From assembly GCF_019139815.1 (NCBI RefSeq), contig NZ_CP077079.1, positions 3,162,001 to 3,226,000 of the forward strand: a stretch of 64,000 bases of DNA, written 5' to 3'. A program made the position numbers and the translations under genes. Every line of letters starts with the position of its first letter. The first letter of the stretch is position 1. Below, piece by piece: positions 53,962 to 63,209 of this stretch. Origin of the DNA: Pseudomonas asgharzadehiana (lineage in GTDB: Bacteria > Pseudomonadota > Gammaproteobacteria > Pseudomonadales > Pseudomonadaceae). The notes under the pieces were generated by a model. It made no database searches. It was not told the origin of the DNA and saw nothing but the letters and a program-made list of their open reading frames with translations.

Positions 53962-54867
53962 TCAGGCGCCCGACCGCATGATGGCGGGCGCCTGCACCCC
54001 GCATGAAAGTGAGCCTTGGCGCCCGCTGTTCAACGCCAGCGAAAGATCCAGAGCCAGTATCAGCAGAATCGAAAAACCAAATAACGTGCGTGCCCAGCGT
54101 GTCGGATCAATCAGGCGCACAGGGCTGTTGGCGAGTGCCAGCCAGTAAGCGCTAAGGCCGCTTACCACGGTGAAATACAGCACGTTCATTTGGGCCACCA
54201 CACCCAGCAACACAGCGCTGGCCAGGAAGGCCAGCATGTACGCCTGTATTTGCCTGTGGGTTTGGGACAGCGTCAGTAAGGGCAGGCGCGCCGCGCGAAA
54301 ATCCTCGCGCCGCATCACGGTGATGGCGTGTGAATGAGGCATCTGCCAGCAGCCGAACACCGCGATCAGCAGCATCGCCGTGGCATCAAACCGGCCGGTG
54401 ACCGCGGCATAACCTATAACGGGCGGCATCGCCCCGGAGAGGCTGCCGATCAAGGTTGCCCAATGCGACCGTCGCTTCAACCAGTAGGTATAAGCCCCCA
54501 GGTAGATAACCACGCCGACCATCGCCAGGATGCAGGCCAACACATTGCTGGCAGCCCACAACAAACTGAAGCCGGCGATGCCCAGCGCAAGGGCATAGCT
54601 TACGGCGCTGGGCACCGTGATCGCTCGCAGGGCCAGCGCCCGGTGACAGGTGCGCACCATGCGCCGGTCGATGTCGCGGTCAATGCAGTTGTTCAGCACG
54701 CAGCTGCAACCGATCACCAGCGCGGTGCCGAGCAGGGTCGCCAGCAAACGCAACGGTGCCACCGAATGACCGCTGGAGGCCAGGAAATAGCCGCCGAGCA
54801 CTGACGCGAGGTTACCGAAAATGATGCCGGGCTTCGTCAATTGAACCCCGACATTGAGTAGCCCCAT
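53962..54867 (-). CDS. cyoE: Protohaem IX farnesyltransferase CyoE
   Basis: 301-residue membrane prenyltransferase that makes haem O for the cytochrome bo3 oxidase. Starts MGLLNVGVQLTKPGIIFGN; Asp-rich prenyl-diphosphate motif NNCIDRDIDRRM, loop YWLKRRSHWATLIGSLSGAMPP and WQMPHSHAI. The start 8 bp after the cyoD stop is chosen by comparison with other CyoE proteins; the frame is open upstream but overlaps cyoD. Last gene of cyoABCDE. Confidence 0.92.
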   Translation of the reverse strand: MGLLNVGVQLTKPGIIFGNLASVLGGYFLASSGHSVAPLRLLATLLGTALVIGCSCVLNNCIDRDIDRRMVRTCHRALALRAITVPSAVSYALALGIAGFSLLWAASNVLACILAMVGVVIYLGAYTYWLKRRSHWATLIGSLSGAMPPVIGYAAVTGRFDATAMLLIAVFGCWQMPHSHAITVMRREDFRAARLPLLTLSQTHRQIQAYMLAFLASAVLLGVVAQMNVLYFTVVSGLSAYWLALANSPVRLIDPTRWARTLFGFSILLILALDLSLALNSGRQGSLSCGVQAPAIMRSGA

Positions 54868-54875
54868 CCAGTGTT

Positions 54876-55214
54876 TCAGTGCGCCAGCATATTGTGATGA
54901 ATATTGTCCATGATCCATAGCGAGAGCCCCACCAGCAGCAAAATGATGACCACTGAAAAAACCAATGCGATCAAGTTCCAGCGTTGTTCTGCCGCCGTGT
55001 CCAGGTGCAGGAAGTACTTGAGGTGGGCGATGACTTGTATCGCGCCCAGCGCCACCACCAGCCATGCGGTAACGGTGCGCGGCAGTGACGGGAACATCAC
55101 CAGGGCGAACGGGACCAGGGTCAGCAGCACCGAAACGAGGAACCCGACCAGGTACGAACGGCTGCTGCCATGGCTTGTACCGGCGCTGCTGTGAATCGAA
55201 CTTTGTTTGTACAT
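54876..55214 (-). CDS. cyoD: Cytochrome bo3 ubiquinol oxidase subunit IV
   Basis: 112 residues with three membrane helices (YLVGFLVSVLLTLVPFALVM, AWLVVALGAIQVIAHLKYF, LIALVFSVVIILLLVGLSLW), the CyoD pattern, including the HLKYFLHLD loop. Assists assembly of the copper site in subunit I. One base separates it from cyoC. Confidence 0.93.
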   Translation of the reverse strand: MYKQSSIHSSAGTSHGSSRSYLVGFLVSVLLTLVPFALVMFPSLPRTVTAWLVVALGAIQVIAHLKYFLHLDTAAEQRWNLIALVFSVVIILLLVGLSLWIMDNIHHNMLAH

Positions 55215-55215
55215 G

Positions 55216-55830
55216 TCACACCACCCCTAACAGATAGACCACGGTAAACACGCAGATCCACACCACGTCCAAAAAGTGCCAGAACAAACTCAGGCAACTG
55301 AGGCGCGTGGCATTGGTGTTGGTCAGGCCACGTTGATAGACCTGGGCCATCAGCACCGCCATCCAGATCAACCCCGTCAGCACGTGCGCGCCGTGGGTGC
55401 CCACGAGCGTGAAGAATGCGGTCAGGAACGCACTGCGGTCCGGCCCATGGCCTTCTTCGATCAGGTGGTGGAATTCGTTGAACTCCATGGCGATAAAGCC
55501 CGCACCCAGCACAAATGTGAGCCCCAACCACCGCAGGACCTGGGCTTGCTGGCCACGGTTCATGGCGAGCATCGCGTAGCCGTAGGTGATGCTGCTCAAC
55601 AGCAGCAGCATGGTTTCACCCAGCACATAGGGCAGTTCGAAAATATCCACGCTCGAAGGGCCGCCGGCCACGCTGTCGCGCAACACGGCATAGCCTGCGA
55701 ACAACGTGGCGAACAGGATGCAGTCGGTCATCAGGTAGATCCAGAACCCGAACAGGCTCAGGGAACCGGCGTCTTCGTGCCCTTGTTCGTGGGTATGCGC
55801 AACGTCTGTTTCGATGATGATGTTGGACAT
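55216..55830 (-). CDS. cyoC: Cytochrome bo3 ubiquinol oxidase subunit III
   Basis: 204 residues with five membrane helices; [40 protein letters not shown] and [18 protein letters not shown] are typical of CyoC. Three bp after cyoB. Confidence 0.94.
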   Translation of the reverse strand: MSNIIIETDVAHTHEQGHEDAGSLSLFGFWIYLMTDCILFATLFAGYAVLRDSVAGGPSSVDIFELPYVLGETMLLLLSSITYGYAMLAMNRGQQAQVLRWLGLTFVLGAGFIAMEFNEFHHLIEEGHGPDRSAFLTAFFTLVGTHGAHVLTGLIWMAVLMAQVYQRGLTNTNATRLSCLSLFWHFLDVVWICVFTVVYLLGVV

Positions 55831-55833
55831 GGG

Positions 55834-57807
55834 TCAAGCCTCTGCCAGGTCTTTCAGGCGTGCCTTTTCGATGCGCGCGACCTCTTGCGCGGGCACGAAG
55901 TAATCGGTGTCTTCGTCGTAGCTGCGCACCACGAATGCAACCACCGATGCCACCAGGCCGAAGGCCGCCAACCACCAGATATGCCAGACCAGGGCAAAGC
56001 TGCAGACCAGTGCGAACAGGCTGATGACCAAGCCCGAAGCGGTGTTGCGCGGCATGTGGATGCTTCGGTAGTCGGTGTGGCTGAGGGTGCTGACGCCGCG
56101 TTCCTTCATGCCCCAGTACGCATCCAGGTCGCTGACCTTGGGTTGCTCGGCGAAGTTGTACAGCGGTGGCGGAGAGGCGGTGGCCCATTCCAGGGTGCGG
56201 CCGTCCCAAGGGTCGCCGGTGAGGTCGCGATAGCGATGACGGTAGCGGATGCTGACAAACAGTTGCAGGGCCTGGGACGCGACACCGCAGAGGATAATCG
56301 CCACGCCCACCAGTTCGAGCAGCAGCCAGGGCCGCCATTCCGGGTTGTTGAAGTGGTTGAGGCGGCGCGTCATGCCCATGAAGCCCAGCACGTACGAGGG
56401 CATGAAGGCGAAATAAAAGCCGATGAGCCAGCACCAGAATGCGATACGCCCCAGTTTGTCGTACAAGCGAAAACCAAAGGCCTTGGGGAACCAATAGGTC
56501 AGGCCGGCCATGTAGCCGAACACCGCGCCCCCAATGATCACGTTATGAAAGTGAGCGATCAGGAACAGGCTGTTGTGCAGCATGAAGTCGGCGCCGGGCA
56601 CGGCCAGCAGCACGCCGGTCATGCCGCCGATGCTGAACGTCACGATAAAGCCCAGGGTCCACAGCATCGGCGTCTCGAAGCGCACCCGTCCACGGTACAT
56701 GGTGAACAGCCAGGTGAAGATTTTTACCCCGGTTGGTACGGCGATGATCATCGTCATGATGCCGAAGAACGCGTTGACGTTACCGCCCGAGCCCATGGTG
56801 AAGAAATGGTGCAACCACACGATGAACGACAGCACGGTAATCGCGATCGTTGCCCACACCAGCGACACGTAGCCGAACAGCCGCTTGCTGCTGAAGGTGG
56901 CCGCGATCTCGGAAAACACCCCGAACGCCGGCAGGATCAGGATGTACACCTCCGGGTGCCCCCAGGCCCAGATCAGGTTGACGTACATCATCGGGTTGCC
57001 ACCGGCTTCGTTGGTAAAAAAATGCATGCCCAGGTAACGGTCCAGGGACAGCATCAGCAGGGTGGCGGTCAGGATCGGGAACGACGCCAGGATCAGCACC
57101 GAGGTGCACAGTGCGTTCCAGGTGAACACGGGCATCTTGAACAGGGTCATGCCTTCGGTGCGCATCTTCAGGATGGTCACGAAGAAATTCACCCCCGTGA
57201 GTAACGTGCCGATGCCGGATATCTGCAGTGACCAGATGTAATAGTCCACGCCGACGCCGGGGCTGTAACCCAGCTCGGACAACGGCGGATAGGCAACCCA
57301 GCCGGTGCGCGCAAACTCGCCCACCCCCAGCGAAATGTTGACCAGTGCCGCGCCGACCACGAACAGCCAGAAACTCAGCGCGTTGAGAAACGGGTAGGCC
57401 ACATCGCGCGCGCCGATCTGCAACGGCACCACGATATTCATCAAGCCGACCACGAAAGGCATGGCCATAAAGAAGATCATGATCACGCCGTGGGCGGTGA
57501 AGATCTGGTCGTAGTGTTCAGGCGGCAGGTAACCTGGCCCGCCGCTGGCGGCCATGGCTTGCTGGGTACGCATCATGATCGCGTCGGAGAAGCCGCGCAG
57601 CAGCATCACCAGCGCCACGATGATGTACATGCAGCCGATTTTCTTGTGGTCCACCGAGGTAAACCATTCGCGCCACAAATAACCCCATTTGCGTTTCCAG
57701 GTAATCGACCCCACCAACGCCACACCGATCAGCCCAACGAAGGCCAGCGTGTACATCACAATGGGCTCGCTTGTTGGGATCGCCTCCCACGAAAGTTTTC
57801 CGAACAT
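55834..57807 (-). CDS. cyoB: Cytochrome bo3 ubiquinol oxidase subunit I
   Basis: 657-residue catalytic subunit of the proton-pumping quinol oxidase, 14-15 membrane helices. The quinol site residues ([10 protein letters not shown], Arg/Asp; Gln/His in the next helix) are kept, as are haem and copper ligands: [25 protein letters not shown] with the cross-linked His-Tyr pair, HHFFTMG and HFHNVIIGG. Length matches E. coli CyoB. Reduces O2 to water and pumps protons at the inner membrane. Confidence 0.96.
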   Translation of the reverse strand: MFGKLSWEAIPTSEPIVMYTLAFVGLIGVALVGSITWKRKWGYLWREWFTSVDHKKIGCMYIIVALVMLLRGFSDAIMMRTQQAMAASGGPGYLPPEHYDQIFTAHGVIMIFFMAMPFVVGLMNIVVPLQIGARDVAYPFLNALSFWLFVVGAALVNISLGVGEFARTGWVAYPPLSELGYSPGVGVDYYIWSLQISGIGTLLTGVNFFVTILKMRTEGMTLFKMPVFTWNALCTSVLILASFPILTATLLMLSLDRYLGMHFFTNEAGGNPMMYVNLIWAWGHPEVYILILPAFGVFSEIAATFSSKRLFGYVSLVWATIAITVLSFIVWLHHFFTMGSGGNVNAFFGIMTMIIAVPTGVKIFTWLFTMYRGRVRFETPMLWTLGFIVTFSIGGMTGVLLAVPGADFMLHNSLFLIAHFHNVIIGGAVFGYMAGLTYWFPKAFGFRLYDKLGRIAFWCWLIGFYFAFMPSYVLGFMGMTRRLNHFNNPEWRPWLLLELVGVAIILCGVASQALQLFVSIRYRHRYRDLTGDPWDGRTLEWATASPPPLYNFAEQPKVSDLDAYWGMKERGVSTLSHTDYRSIHMPRNTASGLVISLFALVCSFALVWHIWWLAAFGLVASVVAFVVRSYDEDTDYFVPAQEVARIEKARLKDLAEA

Positions 57808-57809
57808 TG

Positions 57810-58727
57810 TTAACGCTCCTGCACCAGGTAGTGATCCGCGCGCTCGCCGGTGCTGTTCAACCGGGTCTGGCGGCGCTGGGTTTTGTCGGCCTTGTTCATG
57901 CCTTCATATTTGTCGACGATGTCCAGGAACAGCCGCTCCTGTACCGCCGAGTAATAGGTCACCGGGTGCCGGGTGCTAGGCTTGGCCAATTGCGCATAGC
58001 TGGTGTGGTCCAGCTGCGTCGGCGCACCCTTGACCTTTGTCAGCCAGGCTTGAAAGTCGGTGTCGCTCAGTGACAGCGTGGAGAAGTGCATGTCGGAAAA
58101 ACCGGGGCCGTTGTAATTGGCGGCAATGCCTCTGAACTCGCCGGTCTCGTTGGCGATCAGGTGCAACTTGGTCTGCATCCCGGCCATGGCGTAGATCTGC
58201 CCGCCCAGGGCCGGGATGAAAAAGGAGGTCATGGCGGCGTCGGACGTGATGGTAAAGCTCACCGGCGTATGCACCGGCAGGGCAAGCTCGTTCACGCTGG
58301 CGACACCCAGGTCGGGGTAAATGAACAGCCACTTCCAGTCAGTGGCCACCACCTGAACATTGAGCGGTTGTTTGTCGGAGTCGAGCGGGCGATAGGGGTC
58401 GAGGGCGTGGGTGGTTTCCCACGTCACCCATCCCAGGGCGATGATGATGAGCAACGGAACGCCCCACACCACGGCTTCGATTTTGTGCGAACTGGCCCAA
58501 CGGGGCGAGTAACGGGCTTTTTTGTTGGTCGCGCGATAGCGATAGGCAAACACGAACGTGAGCACGATCACCGGCACGACCACCAGCAACATCAGGCCGG
58601 TGGCGAGGATAATCAGGTTGCGCTCGTCGGTTGCAATCTGGCCCTTTGGGTTGAACACCACCAGATTGCAGCCGGTTAATAAGAAGAGGCTGGCGATATA
58701 GGCCAGGCCATAACTCGCGCGTTTCAT
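57810..58727 (-). CDS. cyoA: Cytochrome bo3 ubiquinol oxidase subunit II
   Basis: 305-residue lipoprotein: [20 protein letters not shown] signal with lipobox LTGC, two membrane helices and a cupredoxin-like periplasmic domain ([40 protein letters not shown]) without copper ligands, as expected for quinol oxidases. ATG 58727 has GGAGC upstream. First gene of cyoABCDE. Some pseudomonads have more than one cyo set, and the stress-gene surroundings make an accessory copy possible. Confidence 0.94.
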   Translation of the reverse strand: MKRASYGLAYIASLFLLTGCNLVVFNPKGQIATDERNLIILATGLMLLVVVPVIVLTFVFAYRYRATNKKARYSPRWASSHKIEAVVWGVPLLIIIALGWVTWETTHALDPYRPLDSDKQPLNVQVVATDWKWLFIYPDLGVASVNELALPVHTPVSFTITSDAAMTSFFIPALGGQIYAMAGMQTKLHLIANETGEFRGIAANYNGPGFSDMHFSTLSLSDTDFQAWLTKVKGAPTQLDHTSYAQLAKPSTRHPVTYYSAVQERLFLDIVDKYEGMNKADKTQRRQTRLNSTGERADHYLVQER

Positions 58728-59024
58728 GCCGTGCTCCTGTGTTGATAAATATCCGCGATGAGTGCGTTGCGCTTGTATGCCCAAGTCATTCAAGCGAACC
58801 GCTGACGCTGTGCGTGTTAAAACCCCTTACCCGAACAATTTGAATTGGACGTGAAGGGTTGGTTTAACAATTTGTTACTTCGCCTGACGAACGGCTTAAC
58901 AAGCGAAACACGGGTGATTTTGTATAAGCGCTTGTTCGAATCTCGTGCAAAAAAATACGGAATCCCGGATAAGGATTCAGGTCTCACGTAACGGCCGGCC
59001 AACTAACGATGCGGGAGATGACTT

Positions 59025-59339
59025 ATGTTTATTCGAGGTAATGCCTACAATGCTTGGATCGAAAAGCAATTGAAAGAAGAGTGTTTTACCCAAGAGGTGG
59101 AAAACGGTTGTCATATCGAAGTCAGGGCGCGAGAGCGTACGGACGCGGATATAGAAGTGTTGGTCTGCGTCTATACCGCTACGGGGCAGTGTGTTGCCGA
59201 GCGCAGCCAACAATTGCCGGGCGCTGAATGGACAGTGCGGGATGCGCTCAAACGCGGTATTGATCAGGCGGAACGAATCGCCGGCGGAGAGTCGGGGCGA
59301 TTACCTTGCGCGGATGCTCACTTGCACGAAGATGATTGA
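59025..59339 (+). CDS. Small cytoplasmic protein of unknown function
   Basis: 104 residues (MFIRGNAYNAWIEKQLKEEC ... PCADAHLHEDD), mixed alpha/beta, no signal or membrane part; two internal Cys and a His/Asp-rich tail. GGGAG stands 8 bases before the ATG. TTGTATAAGCGC at about 58919-58930 may be a sigma-S-type -10 element. No family recognised. Divergent from cyoABCDE. Confidence 0.72.
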   Translation: MFIRGNAYNAWIEKQLKEECFTQEVENGCHIEVRARERTDADIEVLVCVYTATGQCVAERSQQLPGAEWTVRDALKRGIDQAERIAGGESGRLPCADAHLHEDD

Positions 59340-59374
59340 CCGGGTTCAAGCCCACAGAGGGCCTCTATCATTCG

Positions 59375-59403
59375 GCAAAAAAAAGCCCGTACTGAGTACG
59401 GGC
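59375..59403 (-). terminator. Rho-independent terminator after the ClpP-like gene
   Basis: On the minus strand an 8-bp stem GCCCGTAC / GTACGGGC, loop TCA, followed by eight T residues: a textbook terminator, 125 bp past the ClpP-like stop codon. On the plus strand it is 45 bp after the 104-residue gene, but without a T-run on that side. Confidence 0.85.
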
Positions 59404-59527
59404 AAAACAGGAGTTCTGGAAGTTATAAGTGAGCAGGCTGCGCGCTGAGAAACATACGGCACACTTATCGGTCCTCGATAATGATGGACGTGTTCCGTTA
59501 CTTATTGCCGTGCTCCCCTCTGAATAA

Positions 59528-60079
59528 CTAGGAGTGTATGAAACTACTCACGAACTCTGCCTTGATAACAGGCAGCTCGATGGCATGGATCAATCCGGCG
59601 GTCATGGCATTCGGCGGGTCGAGAATGCGCGGCGCGGCGATCAGGTATTTTTCGGTTTCCAGTTTTTCGGCGGCATCCAGCGTGCGCTCGGCGACGATGC
59701 GTGCGTACAACTGTAAGTCGTAGTCAAGACTCATCGCATATTCGGACATGCGCGAATGGTCGATAGAACCTTGCAAATGCCAATGGAACGGGTGGAACAG
59801 AAACTTGCTGTGCTTGCAGGCGGTCCGCCGCTCACCGGCCAGGAAAATAATATTGCCCATCGATTCCACGGTGCCCAGGTTGTGGGTGTGTACCGGGATC
59901 GGCAGTGACAGCAGGAAGTTATACATCGTGAAACCGTAGCTGCATTCACCGCCCATGGTGGCAATGTTCAGGACCAGGCCAGAGGCGTCTTGCTGCACGG
60001 CCAGCGAGGCTTGTTGGATAAGCTGGCTGCAGGTCGACGCGGTGATCGGTCCGGTAAAGTTGATAATGTGTAAAGGCAT
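59528..60079 (-). CDS. ClpP-like serine protease family protein
   Basis: 183 residues from ATG 60079, with AGGGA upstream. ClpP/crotonase fold: oxyanion Gly pair in TMGGECSYGFTMYN, nucleophile S73 in VESMGNIIFLAGERR and a candidate His at 96 in FLFHPFHW. Spacing Ser-His is 23 residues, against 25 in ClpP. The hydrophobic pocket residues that bind Clp ATPases are not obvious, and no Clp ATPase gene is near, so it may act alone. Downstream of a KGG gene, separated by the hairpin at 60101-60121. Confidence 0.8.
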   Translation of the reverse strand: MPLHIINFTGPITASTCSQLIQQASLAVQQDASGLVLNIATMGGECSYGFTMYNFLLSLPIPVHTHNLGTVESMGNIIFLAGERRTACKHSKFLFHPFHWHLQGSIDHSRMSEYAMSLDYDLQLYARIVAERTLDAAEKLETEKYLIAAPRILDPPNAMTAGLIHAIELPVIKAEFVSSFIHS

Positions 60080-60100
60080 GGTGTCCCTCATCCATAAAGA

Positions 60101-60121
60101 CAGGGGAGCGCCGCTCCCCTG
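60101..60121 (-). terminator. Hairpin between KGG gene and ClpP-like gene
   Basis: Perfect 9-bp stem CAGGGGAGC / GCTCCCCTG with a 3-base loop, 11 bp after the KGG stop and about 20 bp before the ClpP-like ATG, followed on the minus strand by TCTTTAT. It may end part of the transcripts so that the ClpP-like product is made at a lower level. Confidence 0.6.
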
Positions 60122-60132
60122 CATCCAGCACA

Positions 60133-60417
60133 TCAACTGTTGCGGCCGCCACCATGGCTGTGTTCGCCACCTTTACGCCCCGCTTCAGAAGCTTTCTCAC
60201 GGTCGTTGGCGAAGTTGCCGCCACTGTTCTGGCCGCCCTTACTGCCCGCTTCGGCGGCGCGCTCAGGGTCATTTTTGAAGTTACCGCCGCTGTTCTGGCC
60301 GCCTTTGCTACCGATCTCTTGATAGAACTCTTTGTCATGAGAAGCGGACGTAGCTTCGCCGCCTTTTTTACCGGCTTCATTGACGCTCATTTGGCCTTGC
60401 TTGTCTTGAGTGCTCAT
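60133..60417 (-). CDS. KGG-repeat stress protein (Con-10/GsiB-like), copy 2, extended
   Basis: 94 residues with four KGG units: MSVNEAGKKGGEATSASHDK, FYQEIGSKGGQNSGGNFKND, PERAAEAGSKGGQNSGGNFA, NDREKASEAGRKGGEHSHGG. Hydrophilic and probably disordered; general-stress type. Longer than its two neighbours in family (58-59 residues) by a duplicated central unit and a different N-terminus, and its upstream region is not the one shared by copies 1 and 3. Confidence 0.9.
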   Translation of the reverse strand: MSTQDKQGQMSVNEAGKKGGEATSASHDKEFYQEIGSKGGQNSGGNFKNDPERAAEAGSKGGQNSGGNFANDREKASEAGRKGGEHSHGGGRNS

Positions 60418-60501
60418 GTTGATTTACCTCGTTGCTATGTGGGTTAGGTTACGTCGCTTTAATGCTACGAAAGCCACACTAAACAACTGTGTGTGCACTG
60501 C

Positions 60502-60690
60502 TTATAAGTGCCTTTCGCACAAGGGAGGTGTGTGTGAAACACCTATTGTTACTTCGGTTCTTTCTGGCATTCGCTGGTATTCATAACTCGCCGTCGTATG
60601 AGAACGTCCGCTTGTGTTTGTATCAGCGTGCCTTTCCATAACCGATCCGCGATAAAAATCGCTTTGTTGACCATCCACTGTTGTTCGCAT
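60502..60690 (-). CDS. Possible small protein between KGG genes
   Basis: 62 residues (MRTTVDGQQSDFYRGSVMER ... GVSHTPPLCERHL). AAGGGA stands 7-8 bases before the ATG, which is the main support. Composition is polar, without a recognisable family. It fills most of the 317-bp space between two KGG genes (60418-60734); apart from it I see no gene there. Confidence 0.35.
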   Translation of the reverse strand: MRTTVDGQQSDFYRGSVMERHADTNTSGRSHTTASYEYQRMPERTEVTIGVSHTPPLCERHL

Positions 60691-60734
60691 CGTTTATTCC
60701 CTTTGATAACTAGGAGGGCGACTGGGCCGCTTTG

Positions 60735-60914
60735 CTATGAGGACTTACGGCCGCCGCCATGGCTGTTCTGGCCACCTTTACGGCCCGCTTCCGACGCTTT
60801 CTCACGGTCGTTTGCAAAGTTACCGCCGGACGCTTGGCCACCTTTCTTTCCCGCCTCCGATGCTTTCTGAGGATCATTGGCGAAGTTGCCCGGGTTCTTA
60901 TTACTCGTCGTCAT
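60735..60914 (-). CDS. KGG-repeat stress protein (Con-10/GsiB-like), copy 3
   Basis: 59 residues, short enough to be missed. MTTSNKNPGNFANDPQKASE, AGKKGGQASGGNFANDREKA and SEAGRKGGQNSHGGGRKSS: differs from copy 1 (24187-24363) at only a handful of positions. Two KGG motifs. Its 5' leader also matches that of copy 1 over about 180 bp, so gene and leader were duplicated together. Confidence 0.9.
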   Translation of the reverse strand: MTTSNKNPGNFANDPQKASEAGKKGGQASGGNFANDREKASEAGRKGGQNSHGGGRKSS

Positions 60915-61301
60915 GGTATTTCTCCATCGGTGAGTTGTCGTTTCGCTAGTTATCCACTTCGCTAATGGATATCTACTCCGATAACGCGGCCCGCGAAAAC
61001 GTTTTGAGCAATGAGATGAATTGGCGACGAACGGTCGACTCGGTGAAAAAACTTATACAAGCGCCGCGCAACAGTGCCGCTTCGTCTAACTTTATTAACG
61101 TCTGCAATATTAGATTGATAGCATTTAAGTGCGCGTGTGAAGTGCCAACAGCCCGTTCGACGCGCAGCGTTATAAACAGTGGCGGAACAACGTAAAGGCG
61201 GGCAACGCTTTGGAACTTTGGAGCCGCCGGTAAAATCCCATGACAGCGACTCAGTGCGTGATTGAACCCTCAACGATACGCCCGCCACCGAGGAGATAAC
61301 G
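60915..61301. promoter_or_regulatory. Divergent promoter region with the KGG leader, copy 3
   Basis: 387 bp without a gene, between a KGG gene (minus) and the ZIP transporter (plus). 60920-61101 is the second copy of the conserved KGG leader, with TATAAG on the minus strand (61052-61057) as possible -10. From 61102 to 61285 nothing is recognised; the ZIP ribosome site GAGGAG is at about 61290. Confidence 0.6.
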
Positions 61302-62231
61302 ATGCTTGATAGGTCTACGTCCGCGCAGTCAGCCTCGCGTGGCCATTTAAGTCGTGCGTTCGAGCTTGGATGGGCGGGCGCGTTGTTCTGGGCGGCGATC
61401 CTGAGTGTGATGCTACTGCTGCTGGTCTGCGGATACAGCGCCCTGTTCAAGGCCGATGTGTCCAATTTGCGTTTTGCCCTCCTGGGTGGCCTGAGCGGGT
61501 TCAGCGCGACGGCTTTAGGCGCAATCGCAGCGATAGCGCTACGCAGCATCAGCTCACGCACTCAAGACACCATGCTCGGCTTTGCAGCCGGGATGATGCT
61601 CGCCGCGAGTTCGTTTTCTTTGATTCTTCCCGGTATCGATGCCGCACAGGCAATGACGGGTAATCAGGTCTGGGCTGCCTGCGTAGTGGTGGCAGGGCTG
61701 GGGCTGGGCGTCGCGCTCATGGTTGGCCTGGAGCGCTTTGTTCCACACGAGCATTCGCAAAGCGGACGTAAAGGCCCGCATACCGAACGGTTCAATCGGG
61801 TGTGGTTGTTTGTACTCGCCATTACGTTGCACAACCTCCCGGAAGGTATGGCCATCGGTGTCAGCTTTGCCGATGGCGACCTTAAGGTCGGGGTGCCCTT
61901 GACCACGGCCATCGCGATCCAGGACATACCCGAAGGCTTGGCGGTGGCGCTTGCATTGCGCGTCACCGGGCTCTCGGCGTATCGCGCGATGTTGATTGCC
62001 ATCGGCTCTGGATTGATGGAGCCAATAGGCGCTGTGGTGGGCTTGGGCATTTCAAGTGGATATGCCTTGGGCTATCCCGTCGCCCTGGGGCTGGCAGCGG
62101 GCGCAATGATATTTGTCGTGTCACATGAGGTTATTCCCGAAACCCATCGCAATGGCCACGAGACACCCGCGACCCTCGGCTTGATGCTCGGATTTGCCGT
62201 GATGATGTTTTTAGACACGGCTTTAGGGTGA
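61302..62231 (+). CDS. ZIP-family divalent metal transporter
   Basis: 309-residue inner-membrane protein with eight or so helices. The metal-site motifs of the GufA-type ZIP branch are HNLPEGMAIGVSFA in TM4 and QDIPEGLAVALAL in TM5, plus a loop rich in His and charged residues (VPHEHSQSGRKGPHTERF). Likely imports Zn2+ or related cations; direction and specificity are inferred from the family. GAGGAG precedes the ATG. 3' end overlaps the gene stub at 62223. Confidence 0.9.
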   Translation: MLDRSTSAQSASRGHLSRAFELGWAGALFWAAILSVMLLLLVCGYSALFKADVSNLRFALLGGLSGFSATALGAIAAIALRSISSRTQDTMLGFAAGMMLAASSFSLILPGIDAAQAMTGNQVWAACVVVAGLGLGVALMVGLERFVPHEHSQSGRKGPHTERFNRVWLFVLAITLHNLPEGMAIGVSFADGDLKVGVPLTTAIAIQDIPEGLAVALALRVTGLSAYRAMLIAIGSGLMEPIGAVVGLGISSGYALGYPVALGLAAGAMIFVVSHEVIPETHRNGHETPATLGLMLGFAVMMFLDTALG

Positions 62232-62339
62232 GCGGGTTTCCAGGCCGAGTTCGTCGAACACGTCGACCCGCTGCGCTAGATAGTCAAAGAAGGCGCTTGT
62301 GCCGAACAGCCGCGCGCTGTCAACTGCGGGGTGACTGAT
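62223..62339 (-). pseudogene. 3' stub of an unidentified gene (possibly LysR-type)
   Basis: 38 codons reading HPAVDSARLFGTSAFFDYLA and QRVDVFDELGLETRSP before a stop; the frame is closed by TAA at 62340-62342. The composition and the aromatic-rich helix resemble the C-terminal end of a LysR-family regulator, but this is a weak call. Overlaps the last 9 bp of the ZIP gene. Confidence 0.4.
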
Positions 62340-62418
62340 TTATGGTTGCCGATTGATCAGAACCGGCGAAGGCAGGGCTCGCCAGTGAGCAGAGCATGAG
62401 CAGCAGTAGACATCGCAT
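62320..62418 (-). pseudogene. Signal-peptide stub of a lost exported protein
   Basis: 32 codons, MRCLLLLMLCSLASPAFAGS then a short tail and stop. The first 18 residues make a good Sec signal peptide (cleavage after AFA). The ATG overlaps the stop of the preceding frame as TGATG. No mature domain follows, so it is probably the 5' remnant of a truncated gene. Confidence 0.4.
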
Positions 62419-63077
62419 CAGTGGCTAGCCAAATCCAGGTGGCCCGCACCGGCATCGCGCCGCACTGCAATTCGCGCAAGGTCGGCTGGCTGCGGTGCAA
62501 CAAGGTATTGACGATAGGTCTTGAACGCCTCCAGCACAGAAGCATCCCGAGGGCGGTAGTCATCGCCACTCAAGCGCTGCCGATGACCAACCCCATGCCC
62601 TGGATACCGGCATGAGCCCCTATGCCTATAAGGGTCTTGTTCGAACCGATCTTCAAACGCTGCAACCCCTGCCTTGTCATACGTCACCGTGGCCGGCGGT
62701 TTCGACTGGCAGAAATGGTTGGCACCGTCGATTGCCCATTGCCCGCCGCCCTGGGGGCAAGCGTTGGCCATGCACCCGGCCTCTGTGACCGTGGTGCTGC
62801 CGTCGGACACAACCGAACCGCGAAAATCAAACGTATGGTCCAGGGCGATGACGCGCGGGGTGTCATCGGTGCAGTTGCCCCGTGGGTCGAAGCTTGCACA
62901 CAGCGCCTTTTGCAGTGCGGCCGGTGTGGCGGGGCGCACGGCCGCAACTTGGCCACCGCCGGTTACGTCTTTGGCAAAACCCTCGGCATGGCTTGCCGCC
63001 AGAGCCGGCGTTACCAGCACAGCGGCAGCTAACACGAGGGCTGAAAGACACTGGGGAATCGGGAACGTCAACGGCAT
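62418..63077 (-). pseudogene. Pectin lyase gene, frameshifted and truncated
   Basis: From ATG 63077: signal peptide ending VTPALAASHA, then pectin lyase N-terminal sequence (AEGFAKDVTGGGQVA, RVIALDHTFDFRGSVV, ANHFCQSKPPATVTYDKAG). After KAG the family sequence continues only in another frame as LKIGSNKTLIGIGAHAG and IQGMGLVIGSA, then a stop at 62570-62572. The shift is at the run of four C at 62666-62669 (plus strand); three would restore the frame. The beta-helix and catalytic residues are absent. The original frame remains open to 62418, with about 50 codons (DDYRPRDASVLEAFKTYRQY ...) that belong to something else not identified. Confidence 0.78.
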
Positions 63078-63209
63078 ATTCCTGAAGGTTGAATACCAGC
63101 GGCCAAGCCTTGCGAAACAGGCTTGCCATGATCTGAATAGGCGCGGGTATTTATCAAACGCTTTAAGCCCGATAACCATTGCCTTCAGCTGAGGTTCAGC
63201 CGGGCGCTG

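Noticed and set aside
55276..57204. 642-codon plus-strand frame antisense to cyoC and cyoB
   Set aside because: The opposite strand holds conserved oxidase subunits; this frame has only His/Gln/Glu-rich low-complexity sequence.
58817..59002. 61-codon minus-strand frame upstream of cyoA
   Set aside because: Lies in the AT-rich divergent promoter region, with no ribosome site and no hydrophobic or family pattern.
60133..60914. Short direct repeats that could suggest a CRISPR array
   Set aside because: The repeats are the codons for KGG units in coding sequence; there are no spacers of uniform length and no cas genes.
60962..61561. 199-codon minus-strand frame across the ZIP gene start
   Set aside because: It covers the conserved KGG leader and is antisense to the first helices of the transporter; it has no protein character of its own.
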